A stretch of 58,114 bases of DNA from Candidatus Coatesbacteria bacterium (GTDB lineage: Bacteria > RBG-13-66-14). The position numbers were made by a program, and so were the translations under genes. This document shows positions 1-9,385 of this stretch, piece by piece. The notes beneath the pieces are model-generated. The model searched no databases. It was given only the letters and a program-made list of their open reading frames with translations, and had not been told where the DNA came from. Where the stretch lies: contig WJLX01000179.1 of the NCBI GenBank assembly GCA_014728225.1, forward strand, positions 1 through 58,114. Reading direction: 5' to 3'. Each line of letters begins with the position of its first letter. Positions within the stretch are counted from its first letter, which is position 1.

Positions 1-2
1 CC

Positions 3-125
3 GACCACGGCGGTTTCAAGCACAACTTCAGGCTGTTTATCAGGGAGATGGAGTTCAGATTCAACCATCGCGACGACGAAAACGCGCTAAACTACCTCAG
101 GAGCATACTTCACGCTTGTTCATAA
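3..125 (+). pseudogene. C-terminal tail of an IS1595-family (ISXO2-like) transposase
   Basis: The first 41 codons of the window read in frame to a TAA at 123-125. They encode a peptide with the order HGGFK-N-RLFIRE-EFRFNHR-DENAL. The FNHR block is typical of the end of the DDE catalytic domain of IS1595-family transposases. Whether the gene is intact cannot be seen, because the rest lies outside the window. Two decayed relatives lie at about 11.8-12.3 kb and 23.6-24.0 kb on the minus strand. All three share the DNA just after the coding end (TGATAATCCC or TGGTAATCCC), which probably marks the element terminus. The family call rests on motif recognition only. Confidence 0.55.
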
Positions 126-649
126 TTAGGTGATAATCCCTAGTTTAATTGCATAGTGACGGGATCATCTGACGACGAGGGCTCTGCAAACACCACTAAG
201 ATATTCATAGACAAGGTGGATGGTGAGGAGGCCAGGTTGCGTAAAGGGTGCTAACGATCCGGGGCTGTTCGCTCCACCACCGGGCACGGTTAGTCCCATC
301 AGGGCGGGTCTACTGCTGTTACCGTTCAACACCGACCATCACCGGGAAAGCACCGGCGAAACCGCTGCCGGTGAAGAACTCTCTACCTTGCAAGAGATTT
401 GAAACAACGGTTTCCACTACCACGAATGGTCCGGTAGCGTGTGGGTTGCCATATGATACTGGACTTGCTTCACTTTTCTGCGGCCGTCGGCGGCGCAGTG
501 GGGGTTTAGTTGCTCTCACAGCAGCGCGATCCTGCGGCAAAGAAAGTGGAATGGGGCGGAGGGAAGCTGCCGTAAAGTGCGCAGGCCGGCGGGGGTTTTC
601 ACGCTGTCGGGAGCGCCGGCGGATAACGTAAAGCCGCACTGATAATCAA
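126..649. other. Gene-free stretch after the transposase tail
   Basis: About 520 bases. The first 30 bases are shared with the ends of the two other IS relics. The rest has short open frames on both strands with no recognisable domain and no good ribosome-binding site. It may be decayed mobile DNA. Confidence 0.4.
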
Positions 650-669
650 ACGAGGCCCGGGGGCCTCGT
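650..669 (-). terminator. Hairpin terminator downstream of ribD
   Basis: A perfect 9-bp inverted repeat (ACGAGGCCC / GGGCCTCGT) with a 2-base loop lies 28 bases after the ribD stop. On the minus strand it is followed by TTGATTAT, a weak T-rich tail. Confidence 0.6.
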
Positions 670-697
670 CTGGATGTCGGATTAGGCCGGACCGTCG

Positions 698-1858
698 TCA
701 ACGCTTGAGGTTCAGGGCGTCGATCGGAGCGCCGTTGTCCTCGACCCTGCCGCTGATCATCAGGTCACGGCCGCTCTGTTCGTAGGTCACGTCGGTCAGG
801 TAGTGGGCCTCGGAGAGCTGGACGACGCCGCGGCCGCCGACGGGGCTGGGGGCCTCGGCACCGCCGATGATGACCGGGGCGACGAAGCAGACCACGCGGT
901 CGACCAGACCGGCTTCGAAGAGACTGGCGGCCAATCCGCCGCCGCCCTCGATCAAGACGTTCATGATCTCCAGCTCGGCCAGGCGGTACATCAACCGGGT
1001 GACGTCGACCTTGACGGCGCTGCCGTCGATGATCTCGACCCGGGCGCCGGCGCTCTCCAGGGCCTTGACCCGGGAGGGACTGGCCTTGGAGGCCACGGCG
1101 ACGATGGTGCGCGGATCCGTGGTGATCGTCCGGCAGCGGTTGGGCACCCGACCCTTGGAGTCGACGATGACCTTCTGGGGGTGACGGATGTCCGGGGTCT
1201 CGATGCGGACGTTGAGCTGCGGGTCGTCGGCCAGGACGGTGCCGATACCGACCATGATGGCGTCGGTCTGGTTGCGCAGCTCATGGACCCGGCGGCGGGA
1301 TTCATCGCAGGTGATCCACTTGCTCTCCCCGGAGGCCGTGGCGATCTTGCCGTCCAGGCTCATGGCCATCTTGACGGTGACGTAGGGCAGCTCGTGGATG
1401 ATGTACTTGAGGTAGGGGGCGTTGAGCTCGCGGGCCTCGGCCTCCAGGACGCCCTCGACGACCTCGATCCCGGCGTCGCGCAGGCGCTGGATCCCGCCGC
1501 AGTCGACCAGGGGGTTGGGGTCGGGATGGGCGATGACCACCCGGCGGATACCGGCGGGGATGATGCTGTCCACGCAGGCCGGGGTGCGGCCCTGATGGCA
1601 GCAGGGCTCGAGGTTGGTGTAGAGGGTGGCGCCGCGACAGAGCTCGCCGGCCTCCTCGAGGGCGATGATTTCGGCGTGGGGCCGTCCAGCCCTGGTGTGG
1701 CAGCCCTGGCCGACGATCCGGTCGTCATCGGTGACGACCAGGGCGCCGACGAGGGGGTTGGGCGAGGTGCGTCCCAAAGCCTGGCGCGCCAGCTCCAGCA
1801 CCTGGCGCATGAACTGCTGATCCTTGAGCTGTTGTGATGGTGCTTTTTCCTGACTCAT
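698..1858 (-). CDS. ribD: Bifunctional riboflavin biosynthesis protein RibD (deaminase/reductase)
   Basis: RibD carries out two successive steps of riboflavin synthesis in the cytosol: deamination of the diaminopyrimidine ring and NADPH-dependent reduction of the ribosyl side chain. The 386-residue protein has an N-terminal CMP/dCMP-deaminase-type zinc domain (H61 in HAE, then PCC and TPAC supplying C86 and C95). A C-terminal reductase domain begins near PYVTVKMAMSLDGK and contains the G-G-TVLADDP segment. The ATG at 1858 is preferred. The frame stays open upstream to 1966, but that extension crosses the terminator hairpin of the neighbouring gene and resembles no RibD N-terminus. No other rib genes are adjacent, and I see no FMN riboswitch. 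Confidence 0.93.
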   Translation of the reverse strand: MSQEKAPSQQLKDQQFMRQVLELARQALGRTSPNPLVGALVVTDDDRIVGQGCHTRAGRPHAEIIALEEAGELCRGATLYTNLEPCCHQGRTPACVDSIIPAGIRRVVIAHPDPNPLVDCGGIQRLRDAGIEVVEGVLEAEARELNAPYLKYIIHELPYVTVKMAMSLDGKIATASGESKWITCDESRRRVHELRNQTDAIMVGIGTVLADDPQLNVRIETPDIRHPQKVIVDSKGRVPNRCRTITTDPRTIVAVASKASPSRVKALESAGARVEIIDGSAVKVDVTRLMYRLAELEIMNVLIEGGGGLAASLFEAGLVDRVVCFVAPVIIGGAEAPSPVGGRGVVQLSEAHYLTDVTYEQSGRDLMISGRVEDNGAPIDALNLKR

Positions 1859-1942
1859 CTTTACCGACTGTGTTGTACAGACTGGTTCGGGGTGGAAAAG
1901 GGGACAGAGTATAGCTGTCCGCGGCGGGGGCGTCAAGGAAAA

Positions 1943-1964
1943 GGGGAGCGGCCGGCCGCTCCCC
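1943..1964 (-). terminator. Intrinsic terminator after the outer-membrane protein gene
   Basis: A perfect 22-base palindrome (GGGGAGCGGCC / GGCCGCTCCCC) is followed on the minus strand by TTTTCC. It lies 24 bases after the stop of the gene at 1988-3160 and separates that gene from ribD. Confidence 0.75.
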
Positions 1965-1987
1965 ATGTTCGCTCAGTCGGGGAGACC

Positions 1988-3160
1988 TCACCAGCTGTCG
2001 GCGCCGTTGAGGGTGAAGATCACCCGGTAGAACTCCTCCTCGAGGTCGTTGGCTTCCAGGTCGCCGCGGCGGGAGTACTGGAAGCTGACATCGAGGGCCG
2101 ATTCGTCTTCGTCGCCCATGAACATCCCCAGGCCGACGGTGGCGCCGTATTCGGTCAGCGCCTGGCCGCTGGGGGCGTCGTAGAGCTGTTCGTAGAAGCC
2201 GCCCAGCCGCAGGGGCAGGCGGGCGAGGAAGGGGGCGTTGATGCGCCGGACGGGGACGAATTCGGCGCCCAGGCCGATGTGGAAGGCATCTTCATAGCCC
2301 AGCTCCACTTCGCCGACCTTGAAGCCGCTCCACAGCTCGTAGCGGAAATCGGCGACGAGGCTCCAGTGATCGTCGGGCGTCCAGCCGAGGCCGGCGCCGA
2401 AATTGAGCGGATAGTTGAACTCGGTGTCGGTGGCCTCGACTTCGCCGAAGCTGCTCTCGGTGACGCGGGTGACGTCGCCGAGGAGGGGGAACTCGCAGTA
2501 GGCGGCGGTGTTGAGGTCGCCGAAGCGCAGGTTGACCCCGGCGGCGACGGCCAGGCCGCGGACCTCGCTGCGCAGCACGTCCGTGGTGCTGCCGTAGTCG
2601 CCGTAGTCTTCGTCGTCGTAATCGGCGGTCCAGGTCTCCTCGGGATCGCCGATCAGGCCGCTGACCCGCAGGCCCAGGCCCAGGTTATCGGCGGCGTGCC
2701 AGCCGAGGGCCAGGCTGGCGGCGTTGACGGAGCCGCTGCCCTCGACCGTTGTCCAGCCGACCTGCTGACCGCCGTCGGTCAGCGGGGTGGCGTACTCGAA
2801 GCGCCAGCTCTGGCGCTCGCGCCAGCCCAGGGCCGCGTTAAAGCTGTCGGAGAGGGCGAAGATGTACTGCAGGTTGGGTATCCCCGTGGTGGTGTAGTTG
2901 CTCTCCCCGGCCGAGACCCGGTAGGCGTTGAATTCACGCAGGGTGGTCATGGTGAAGGTGCTGTAGCCGTACCCGGCGAGATTGGCCGGGTTGAGCAAGC
3001 TGAGGTTGTAGTTGTCCCACAGGCCGAGGGCGGTATTGCCCAGGGCCCGGCCCCGGGCGTCGACGGGGGGTAGCGGTTCGCCGGGCCGTCCGAGGGCGAA
3101 CAGCGAGTAGGCCAGGCAAAGTCCGGGCAGCAGCAGCAAGATGATCAGGATCCGGCGCAT
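1988..3160 (-). CDS. PorV/OmpP1-like outer-membrane beta-barrel protein
   Basis: A 390-residue protein with a signal peptide (MRRILIILLLLPG...). Near the mature start is a G-ALGNTALGLWDN...LNPANLAG block, characteristic of the PorV/UPF0164/FadL-like outer-membrane protein group. The remainder is a series of alternating aromatic and charged strands such as YRVIFTLNGADSW at the C-terminus, as in beta-barrels. It is the second gene of a two-gene unit: the DNRLRE lipoprotein gene ends 15 bases upstream, and the strong hairpin at 1943-1964 closes the unit. No specific substrate can be named. Confidence 0.7.
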   Translation of the reverse strand: MRRILIILLLLPGLCLAYSLFALGRPGEPLPPVDARGRALGNTALGLWDNYNLSLLNPANLAGYGYSTFTMTTLREFNAYRVSAGESNYTTTGIPNLQYIFALSDSFNAALGWRERQSWRFEYATPLTDGGQQVGWTTVEGSGSVNAASLALGWHAADNLGLGLRVSGLIGDPEETWTADYDDEDYGDYGSTTDVLRSEVRGLAVAAGVNLRFGDLNTAAYCEFPLLGDVTRVTESSFGEVEATDTEFNYPLNFGAGLGWTPDDHWSLVADFRYELWSGFKVGEVELGYEDAFHIGLGAEFVPVRRINAPFLARLPLRLGGFYEQLYDAPSGQALTEYGATVGLGMFMGDEDESALDVSFQYSRRGDLEANDLEEEFYRVIFTLNGADSW

Positions 3161-3175
3161 GGTCTCCTCGGGGTA

Positions 3176-4489
3176 TTAGTCCAGCACGGTGTGCGTTCCA
3201 ACGGGGGCGGTGCTCCAGTATCCCGGCGGCAGGGTGTACTTGATCACTAAGCGGGGGCGGCGGTTCTCGTAGGGCGTCTGCGAGGTGGCGACGCGGATGC
3301 TCTGGGCGTAGTCCAGGGTGTGACCCAGGCGCAGCACCAGGCCGTGTTGTTCGTAGTCGCCGGCCAGCCAGTCCTGGACGATCGGAGCGATCTGGAAGTC
3401 GTAGTAGCCGCCGGGCGCGCCGGTGATATCCCGGCCGTAGATCCCCTCGTCGTCGTCGGCCAGTTCGGCGGCCCGCAGCTGTTCCTGGGTGTAGCCCTCG
3501 TCGACATCCTCCAGCAGGTGCTGGAGGTAGAGGGTCTGTTCGTAGGCTCGGTCGGGGAAGGAGCTGTAGAGTTCGAGGCGGGCCAGGTTGATCGTCGCCT
3601 CGTCGGGCAGCTCCTGGAGAGCGAAATCAAAGACCAGCCGCCGGCTGGAACCGTAGGCGATCCCCAGTTCCAGTTCGGGATCGGCGCCGTAGCTGTAGCC
3701 GGAGCCGCCGTCGGCGGTGTTGCGGGCGATGTGGACGTCCTGCTCGGCCTGGATGCGCGCTTCGCGCTTCTCACCGTCCGAGCTCTCGTAGACGACCAGC
3801 AGGTAGGGGCGGTTGTCCGAGGCCTGGAGATCGTCGGAGTAGAACTCCTTGACGCAGCTCGCCCCGGCTTCGTCGGCGGCCTTGAGCAGCAGGCCGTGGT
3901 AGGCGTCGGGATCGGCGAGCCAATCCAGCACGAGCTGGGTGACCTCGAAGCGCCGGGTCTCGGCGTCGCCGGTTTCCAGCTCTTCGAGGACGAAGCTGGA
4001 GTAGGTCGGGCCGAAATCGCCGCCCTGGCTGTCCCAGCGGTGATCCGCGCTGCGATAGAGCCAGTCGGCCTCCTCATCCACCCAGTCGGCGCCGAGGGCG
4101 TGGACGTCGACGCGCAGCTCGCCGCGGTTGATCGGGCGCCAGTTGGCGACGCTGTAACCCCGGGTGTAGTAGTATTGAACGTAGGCCCGTTCCAGGTTGT
4201 CGGCATCGACCTCGCCGGGCAGGTCGTCCAGGTCGAACTCGATCAGACTGCGGACGATGGTGTCGTCGACGCGGCCGACGGCCAGTTTGATCGAGCCGTC
4301 GGTGTTGCTGTAGCCGTAATAGCCGGTGTCGACCCAGTCGACGTCGGGCTCGATGATCAGGGTATAGACCTCCTGCTCGCGATCGTCGAGTTCCGATCCC
4401 AGAGGATTCGAGGTCGTCGGCTCACAGGCGACGCCCGCCAGGAGGACCAGCAGGGCGATAATCAGCGATCGGGGCGGTGTTATGGTCAT
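3176..4489 (-). CDS. DNRLRE-domain surface lipoprotein
   Basis: A 437-residue protein with a hydrophobic N-terminus ending in LAGVAC, a plausible though imperfect lipobox. The body holds two DNRLRE-type units, roughly residues 40-230 and 245-430. Each starts with a strand-rich segment (SIKLAVGR..., LELGIAYGS...) and ends with a QLVLDWLADP or PIVQDWLAGD motif followed by G-LLLK or G-LVLR and RPYLLVVYE or RPRLVIKYT. DNRLRE domains are beta-sandwich modules of extracellular proteins, often wall- or surface-associated. It is the first gene of a pair with the barrel protein downstream. Another DNRLRE gene begins at 57620. Confidence 0.75.
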   Translation of the reverse strand: MTITPPRSLIIALLVLLAGVACEPTTSNPLGSELDDREQEVYTLIIEPDVDWVDTGYYGYSNTDGSIKLAVGRVDDTIVRSLIEFDLDDLPGEVDADNLERAYVQYYYTRGYSVANWRPINRGELRVDVHALGADWVDEEADWLYRSADHRWDSQGGDFGPTYSSFVLEELETGDAETRRFEVTQLVLDWLADPDAYHGLLLKAADEAGASCVKEFYSDDLQASDNRPYLLVVYESSDGEKREARIQAEQDVHIARNTADGGSGYSYGADPELELGIAYGSSRRLVFDFALQELPDEATINLARLELYSSFPDRAYEQTLYLQHLLEDVDEGYTQEQLRAAELADDDEGIYGRDITGAPGGYYDFQIAPIVQDWLAGDYEQHGLVLRLGHTLDYAQSIRVATSQTPYENRRPRLVIKYTLPPGYWSTAPVGTHTVLD

Positions 4490-4686
4490 TGGCGGGTCAC
4501 TCGCTTGGGGTCTTGAGCGGTCGCGGCTGTTGCCGGACCGTTCGGGTCGGTTTTGCCAACCGGCGGGTCGGCGGGGCTGGTCCAGTCGCCGCGGAGAGCG
4601 GGAACGGTTGTCTTTGCGGTTGCTCGGTCAGGTTTCCCGAGGCCGCGTTTGTCGTACCTTGTAGCGCTCCCAGTTCCCCGGGTTGG

Positions 4687-6366
4687 CTAGAGGGTCGTCA
4701 GGGTGTTGGACAGGCCGAGGGCTTCGTTGCGGTGTTCGTCGGCGAGTTCCAGGAAGCGTTCGGCCTCGGCGGTTTCGGTGCCGGCGGCGGCCCGTCGGCT
4801 GTAGAGCCGGGCCAGGGTGAAGTGGGTGCGTCCGGCCAGCGGGGTGGACAGGCCCAGGGAGAGGGCGCGCTGGTAGTGGTCGACGGCGGCGACCAGGTCG
4901 TCCCTGCTCTCGCTGAGGCGGCCGCTGAGCAGTTCGAGTTCGGGATCGTCGGGCTGTCGCTGCAGCAGGTTGTCGAGGAGTACCTGGGCGCGCTGGTGGT
5001 TGTGGGCGGAGATGTAGAAATCGAGCAGGCTTTTCTGGGCGCCGACATCGCCGGGGTCCTTGGCGACGGCGGTTTCGGCGTTGGCGATAGCGGCCTGCAG
5101 TTCCCCCCGGCGGGCGTGAAGCTGGGCCAGCCCCTGGTAGCCGCGGGGATCATCGGGGGCCTGGTTGGTCAACTCTTCGTAGACCCGCCGCGCCTGCTCG
5201 TCGTCCCCGAGGGACTGCTGGCACCGGGCCAGCTGATAGAGGGCCCGAGTGTCGCCGGGGCGGGCGGCGAGGATTTGCTCGAAGGAGTCGGCGGCGGCGG
5301 CGTAGTCACCGGCGGTCAGTTGGCGATGGCCGCGCCAGTGGAGGAGCTCCAGGGGGGCGTCCTCGTACCAGGAACCGCTCGGGGCATGTTGGGCGCTGAG
5401 TTCAAGCTGCTCGGCGGCGCCGTCGACATCGCCGACGCTGAAGAGGATGTCGGCGGCGTGGAAGTGGGCGCGCGAGGGCAGGGGATCGTCGTTGACGGCT
5501 CGGGTGATGATCGCCACGGCGAGTTCGGCGCCGGGCTCGAGGTCGGTGGTGGCCGTCAGCGGTTCGGTGTCTTCGTCGTAGAGCTCCTGGACGACGAAGC
5601 CGGTCGACGGTTCCAGGGTCAGGGCGATACGGGCGGCGGCGTAGTAGCAGCTGGGGGAGTCGTCGGCGGTTTTGAGGACGCGTTCCAGCTCTTCGTAGGC
5701 CAATTCGTTGTTGCCTTCCGCCAGTGAGAGCCAGGCGAGTCGGGGGTGAAGACGGTAGGCGTCGTGGGGACAGGCCTCAAGTCCGTTGGTCAGAATTCTA
5801 CGGGCCTCGTCGAGTTCTTCGAGGCGGATATGGGCGTCGGCCAGGCGGATGTAGGCGGCGCTGAGGGTCGGATCGATGGAGACGGCCTTGGAGAACTCCT
5901 CGACGGCGTTGGCGAACTGGCCGGAGGCGTTGTAGATCACCCCGGTGCCGTAGGCGTTCCAGCCGCGGTCGAGGCCGTTGGCGGCGGCCTGTTCGAGCTG
6001 TTCCTGGGCGCGGTGGAAGTCCAGGTGGTGGGCGTAGTAGAGAGCCAGCTGGAAGCTATAGAAGGGGTCGCCGGGGTGGGCGTCCCGGGCGGCGATGAAA
6101 CGGTCGCGGGCGGCGCGCAGCTGGTGGGTGCCGTCGAGGGCGTCCAGGCGGCCGACGGCGGCTTCCAGATTCGTCGGATCGCCCTCCAGGGCCCGCTCGT
6201 ATTCCAGCAGGGCCTCTTCGAGGAAGCCCTCGTCGAGCAGGACGTTGGCCGTGCGCAGGTTGGCCGCCGGGTTGCGGCCGAAGTCCACCGACAACAGCAC
6301 GATCACCGCGGCCACGGCCACGGCGATCAGGATGTAGGTCAGGTAGCGGCGTTTGCGCTCGGTCAT
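4687..6366 (-). CDS. Membrane-anchored TPR repeat protein
   Basis: A 559-residue protein. Residues 7-27 form one hydrophobic segment ([20 protein letters not shown]), so it is probably anchored with the rest in the periplasm. From about residue 35 onward it is built of tetratricopeptide repeats, visible as recurring A-x-x-x-Y-x-x-A-L-x-x-D-P units such as [15 protein letters not shown] and [16 protein letters not shown]. The ATG at 6366 overlaps the TGA of the ABC ATPase gene by four bases, so translation is coupled. It occupies the place where a FtsX/MacB-type permease would usually sit. A scaffold or assembly role with the transporter is possible but is inference. Confidence 0.75.
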   Translation of the reverse strand: MTERKRRYLTYILIAVAVAAVIVLLSVDFGRNPAANLRTANVLLDEGFLEEALLEYERALEGDPTNLEAAVGRLDALDGTHQLRAARDRFIAARDAHPGDPFYSFQLALYYAHHLDFHRAQEQLEQAAANGLDRGWNAYGTGVIYNASGQFANAVEEFSKAVSIDPTLSAAYIRLADAHIRLEELDEARRILTNGLEACPHDAYRLHPRLAWLSLAEGNNELAYEELERVLKTADDSPSCYYAAARIALTLEPSTGFVVQELYDEDTEPLTATTDLEPGAELAVAIITRAVNDDPLPSRAHFHAADILFSVGDVDGAAEQLELSAQHAPSGSWYEDAPLELLHWRGHRQLTAGDYAAAADSFEQILAARPGDTRALYQLARCQQSLGDDEQARRVYEELTNQAPDDPRGYQGLAQLHARRGELQAAIANAETAVAKDPGDVGAQKSLLDFYISAHNHQRAQVLLDNLLQRQPDDPELELLSGRLSESRDDLVAAVDHYQRALSLGLSTPLAGRTHFTLARLYSRRAAAGTETAEAERFLELADEHRNEALGLSNTLTTL

Positions 6367-7100
6367 GGTTGCAGGGTAGTTTCAGCGGCGATCTTCCGCC
6401 GGGTGCCGACCTCCTCGTCGCGGACTATCCGGCCGTCGAGGAGGTGGATGATCCGCTCGCCGGCATCGGCGACCGTTGGATCGTGGGTGACGACGATGAT
6501 CGTTTGGCCGTCGTCGTGCAGTTGCTTGAAGAGCTGTAGAATCTCTACGCCGGTTTTGGAGTCCAGGTTTCCCGTCGGTTCGTCGGCCAGCAGGATCGAG
6601 GGCTCGGTGACCAGGGCGCGGGCGATGGCCACGCGTTGGCGCTGGCCGCCGGAGAGCTCGTTGGGCCGGTGGCCGATGCGGTCGCCCAGGTCGACCTTCT
6701 CCAGGGCGCGGCGGGCCCGGCGGCGGCGTTTGTCGCGCTCCAGACGCGAATAGATCAGCGGCAGCTCGACGTTGTCCAGGGCCGTAGAACGGGGCAGCAG
6801 GTTGAAAGTCTGGAAGACGAAGCCGATCCGGCGGTTGCGGATGGCCGCCAGCTCGTCGTCCTCCAGCTCGGAGACCAGCTCGCCCTCCAGGTGGTAGTCG
6901 CCCGCCGTCGGTGTGTCCAGGCAGCCGATCAGGTTCATCAGGGTGCTCTTGCCCGAGCCCGAGGGACCCATGATCGTCAGGTACTCGGCGCGCTCGATGT
7001 CGAGGTCGACGCCGTCGAGAGCCCGGACCTCGACCTCGCCCATGCGATAGATCTTGGTCAGCTCACGCAGCTTGATCAGCGGGCCGTGCTCGGCGCTCAC
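6363..7100 (-). CDS. ABC transporter ATP-binding protein, MacB/LolD type
   Basis: A 245-residue ATPase with Walker A GPSGSGKS, signature LSGGQRQR, Walker [12 protein letters not shown] and an H-loop in VVTHD. Together with the N-terminal [15 protein letters not shown] region this marks the LolD/MacB/FtsE branch. GTG at 7100 is the best start: GGGGAGG lies at the right distance upstream, and the adaptor gene stops two bases before it. The frame stays open far upstream, but that stretch runs opposite the adaptor gene and is not protein-like. It forms an operon with a membrane-fusion protein upstream and a TPR protein downstream. No permease is encoded in the cluster, so its membrane partner is unknown. 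Confidence 0.88.
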   Translation of the reverse strand: MSAEHGPLIKLRELTKIYRMGEVEVRALDGVDLDIERAEYLTIMGPSGSGKSTLMNLIGCLDTPTAGDYHLEGELVSELEDDELAAIRNRRIGFVFQTFNLLPRSTALDNVELPLIYSRLERDKRRRRARRALEKVDLGDRIGHRPNELSGGQRQRVAIARALVTEPSILLADEPTGNLDSKTGVEILQLFKQLHDDGQTIIVVTHDPTVADAGERIIHLLDGRIVRDEEVGTRRKIAAETTLQP

Positions 7101-7102
7101 GC

Positions 7103-8359
7103 TCAGTCCTCCCCGCCGGCGTCGTCGGCCTGCTGGCGCTCGATCTCGTCGCCGTGGGCCAGGGTGCGCAGCTCCTTGTAGGGGCCGCTGATTATGCTCT
7201 CGTTGTCTTCCAGCCCCGCCAGGACCTCGATGTGGGTCTGGTCGCTGATGCCCGTTTCGATGGGCCGGAAGGCGGCGCTGTCGTTGTCGTTGACGAAGAC
7301 GCCCTCGATCTCGTCTTGTCCGGCGGGATCGAATTCCTCGCCCAGCCAGTCGGCGACGGTCTCGGCGTCGCGGATGACCACGGCGCTGATCGGGATGGTC
7401 AGGGCGTCCTCGACCGTCGCCGTGGTGATCTCGACGGTGGCGCTCATCCCCGGGTAGAGGTTGGGCGGCACCTCGTCCTCGATGACGACCTTGATCTCGA
7501 AGTTGACGACCTCTTCGCTGGTGCCGGCCAGGGTTGTGCTGGCCGAGTTGGCGATCTCGATGACCACGCCGGCGAAGACGCGGTCGTTGAAGGCGTCGAC
7601 GTAGATCTCGGCCGGCTGGCCGACCTCGAGGTCGACGACGTCGGTCTCGTCGATGTCGGCCTCGACGAGCATGCCCTCCAGGCTGGCCACGGTGGCCAGG
7701 GGGGTGCCGCCGATGCTGGTGGTGCCGGGAACGGCCATTTCGCCCTCTTCGACGTTGAGGGCCACCACCACGCCGTCGATCGAGGAGATGTAGCGGGTTT
7801 TCTCGACGCCGTCGCGGGCGGCGCGCACCTGGGCCGAGGCGGAGTAGATCTGGCTGTTGGCGGCATCCAAGGCCGCCCGCTGGGTGCGCAGTTGCGTCTG
7901 GGCCAGGGTCCACTCCTGGGCGCTGATCAGGCCGTCCTCGTAGAGCTGGCGCTGGCGTTCATACTCCTCTTCGGCCTGTTCGAGGGCCGCCGCGGCCTGC
8001 TCCTTGGAGGCCACGGCGCCGGAGTAGGCGGCCCGGGCCTGGGAGAGCAGGCTCTCCGACTGGTCGGGGTCGATCTCGACGATCAGGTCTCCCTTGGAGA
8101 CCCGCTGGCCCTCCTTGACCGGAATGCGCGTGATCTGCCCCGTGGTCAGGGCGGTCAGCTCGACCTCGATCGAGGGTCGGACGTGGCCTGGCCCGCTGAC
8201 CACGCTGGAGAGCTTCCGGGGCTGGACCGTCTCGACGGTCACCCGGGGCTTTTCCTCGCCGGCGGCGAAGATGTTGATCAGCAGGATCGCCGCGCCGGCG
8301 GCGAGGATGATCAGGATGATGCGCCGGCGGCGCTTGCGTTTATCTTTCTTCTCTGCCAA
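7103..8359 (-). CDS. Periplasmic adaptor (membrane-fusion) protein, MacA/HlyD type
   Basis: A 418-residue protein with a short basic N-terminus and one transmembrane segment ([18 protein letters not shown]). A biotinyl-lipoyl-like half ([24 protein letters not shown]) comes next, then an Ala/Glu/Gln-rich coiled-coil hairpin around residues 105-185. The second lipoyl half ([22 protein letters not shown]) and beta-barrel domains complete the fold. This is the standard RND/MacA adaptor layout linking an inner-membrane pump to an outer-membrane channel. It lies 22 bases after folD and 2 bases before the ABC ATPase gene, in one operon. Confidence 0.9.
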   Translation of the reverse strand: MAEKKDKRKRRRRIILIILAAGAAILLINIFAAGEEKPRVTVETVQPRKLSSVVSGPGHVRPSIEVELTALTTGQITRIPVKEGQRVSKGDLIVEIDPDQSESLLSQARAAYSGAVASKEQAAAALEQAEEEYERQRQLYEDGLISAQEWTLAQTQLRTQRAALDAANSQIYSASAQVRAARDGVEKTRYISSIDGVVVALNVEEGEMAVPGTTSIGGTPLATVASLEGMLVEADIDETDVVDLEVGQPAEIYVDAFNDRVFAGVVIEIANSASTTLAGTSEEVVNFEIKVVIEDEVPPNLYPGMSATVEITTATVEDALTIPISAVVIRDAETVADWLGEEFDPAGQDEIEGVFVNDNDSAAFRPIETGISDQTHIEVLAGLEDNESIISGPYKELRTLAHGDEIERQQADDAGGED

Positions 8360-8381
8360 GTCGGCCCTCGTTTAGGCTGGG

Positions 8382-9215
8382 TTACTGTTGGAGCTCCGCG
8401 GCCGCGACGGCGTTGGCCAGCATCAGTTCCGTGGTCAGCGGCCCCACGCCGCCGGGTACCGGGGTGAACCACCCGGCGGTCTCGGCTGCAGCGGGATGGA
8501 CGTCGCCCAGCTCGTGACTGGCGTCGGCGTCCCAGTTGTAACCGGCGTCCAGCACCACGGCGCCGGGCTTGATGAACTCCGGGGTCACCAGGTGGGCCCG
8601 ACCGACGGCCACGGCGAGGACGTCGGCCTCGGCGGCCCGGGCGGCCAGGTCGACGGTGCGGCTGTGGCAGACGGTGACGGTCAGATGCTCGGCCAGCAGG
8701 AGCTGGAACAGGGGCTTGCCCACCGTCGGGCTGCGGCCGATGATCACGGCCCGTTTGCTCTTCAACGGCACACCGCTGCGTTGGAGCAGCAGGTGCATCG
8801 CCCGGGCCGTGGCCGGAACGAAGCGTGGGCGTCCCAGGGCCAGCAGGCCCACATTGGCCGGCTGGACGCCGTCGACGTCCTTGAGCGGATCGATCAACTC
8901 GTCGACGGCGGCGGGGTCGAGCTGCCGGGGCAGGGGCCGCATCACCAGTACGCCGTGAGCGGCCTCCTCGACCTCGGCCAGCAGGGCGTTGAAGTCGTGC
9001 CGGGCGATGTCGTCGGGGTAGCGGTGGCGCTGGACCTCGAGGCCCAGCTTGTCGCCCCTGCGGCGCAGCACCTTGGCGTAGGCGGCCGAGGGTCGGTCGC
9101 CCTCGGCGACCAGGATTCCCAGGCGCGGGGGGATGCTCAGGGCTTCGACGCGGGCCGTAGTTTCTTTACGGATTTCCGTCGCGGCTAGTTTCCCGTCCAG
9201 CAGCTGCGCCGGCAT
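8382..9215 (-). CDS. folD: FolD-like methylenetetrahydrofolate dehydrogenase with an altered cyclohydrolase site
   Basis: FolD interconverts methylene-, methenyl- and formyl-tetrahydrofolate. The 277-residue protein keeps the NAD(P)-binding GRSPTVGKP, the PGGVGPLT signature and the KDVDG motif (D115). In the family the active-site motif is Y-x-x-x-K followed later by VQLPLP. Here the tyrosine is Y46 but the lysine position is L50, and the glutamine position is M92 (VMRPLP). The lysine is the residue established as essential for cyclohydrolase activity. The sequence therefore suggests a dehydrogenase that may lack the second activity. It is the first gene of the folD-adaptor-ABC-TPR run. Confidence 0.85.
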   Translation of the reverse strand: MPAQLLDGKLAATEIRKETTARVEALSIPPRLGILVAEGDRPSAAYAKVLRRRGDKLGLEVQRHRYPDDIARHDFNALLAEVEEAAHGVLVMRPLPRQLDPAAVDELIDPLKDVDGVQPANVGLLALGRPRFVPATARAMHLLLQRSGVPLKSKRAVIIGRSPTVGKPLFQLLLAEHLTVTVCHSRTVDLAARAAEADVLAVAVGRAHLVTPEFIKPGAVVLDAGYNWDADASHELGDVHPAAAETAGWFTPVPGGVGPLTTELMLANAVAAAELQQ

Positions 9216-9326
9216 CTTTCTCCTCTCCGTCGGTGGAGGTTTTCCAGTGAATGCAGTTTAGCGCCTGGCCCGATAAAGGTCAAGGCGTCGGGCCGTGGCG
9301 ACCGGGTGGGCGGGGTGCTTGCGTTA

Positions 9327-9351
9327 GCGGCGGACCGCTCGGGTCCGCCGC
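9327..9351 (-). terminator. Hairpin downstream of pgk
   Basis: A 10-bp perfect stem (GCGGCGGACC / GGTCCGCCGC) with a 5-base loop lies 35 bases after the pgk stop. There is no T-run. A very similar hairpin (GGCGGACC...GGTCCGCC) is at 42888-42905, downstream of another minus-strand gene. Confidence 0.5.
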
Positions 9352-9385
9352 GGAATGCTCAACGCCGTCGCGCGGCGCTCGAGGA

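Noticed and set aside
319-639. 106-codon open frame on the minus strand
   Set aside because: No ribosome-binding site, no domain, biased composition, and overlapping open frames of similar quality on the other strand.
803-1837. Long open frame antisense to ribD, and many similar long antisense frames across the window
   Set aside because: They are by-products of high-G+C codon use in the real genes: Gly/Ala/Val/Asp-rich with no domains.
6363-7913. N-terminal extension of the ABC ATPase reading frame
   Set aside because: The extra 271 codons are Arg/Gly-rich and lie out of frame within the adaptor gene; GTG 7100 with GGGGAGG is the credible start.
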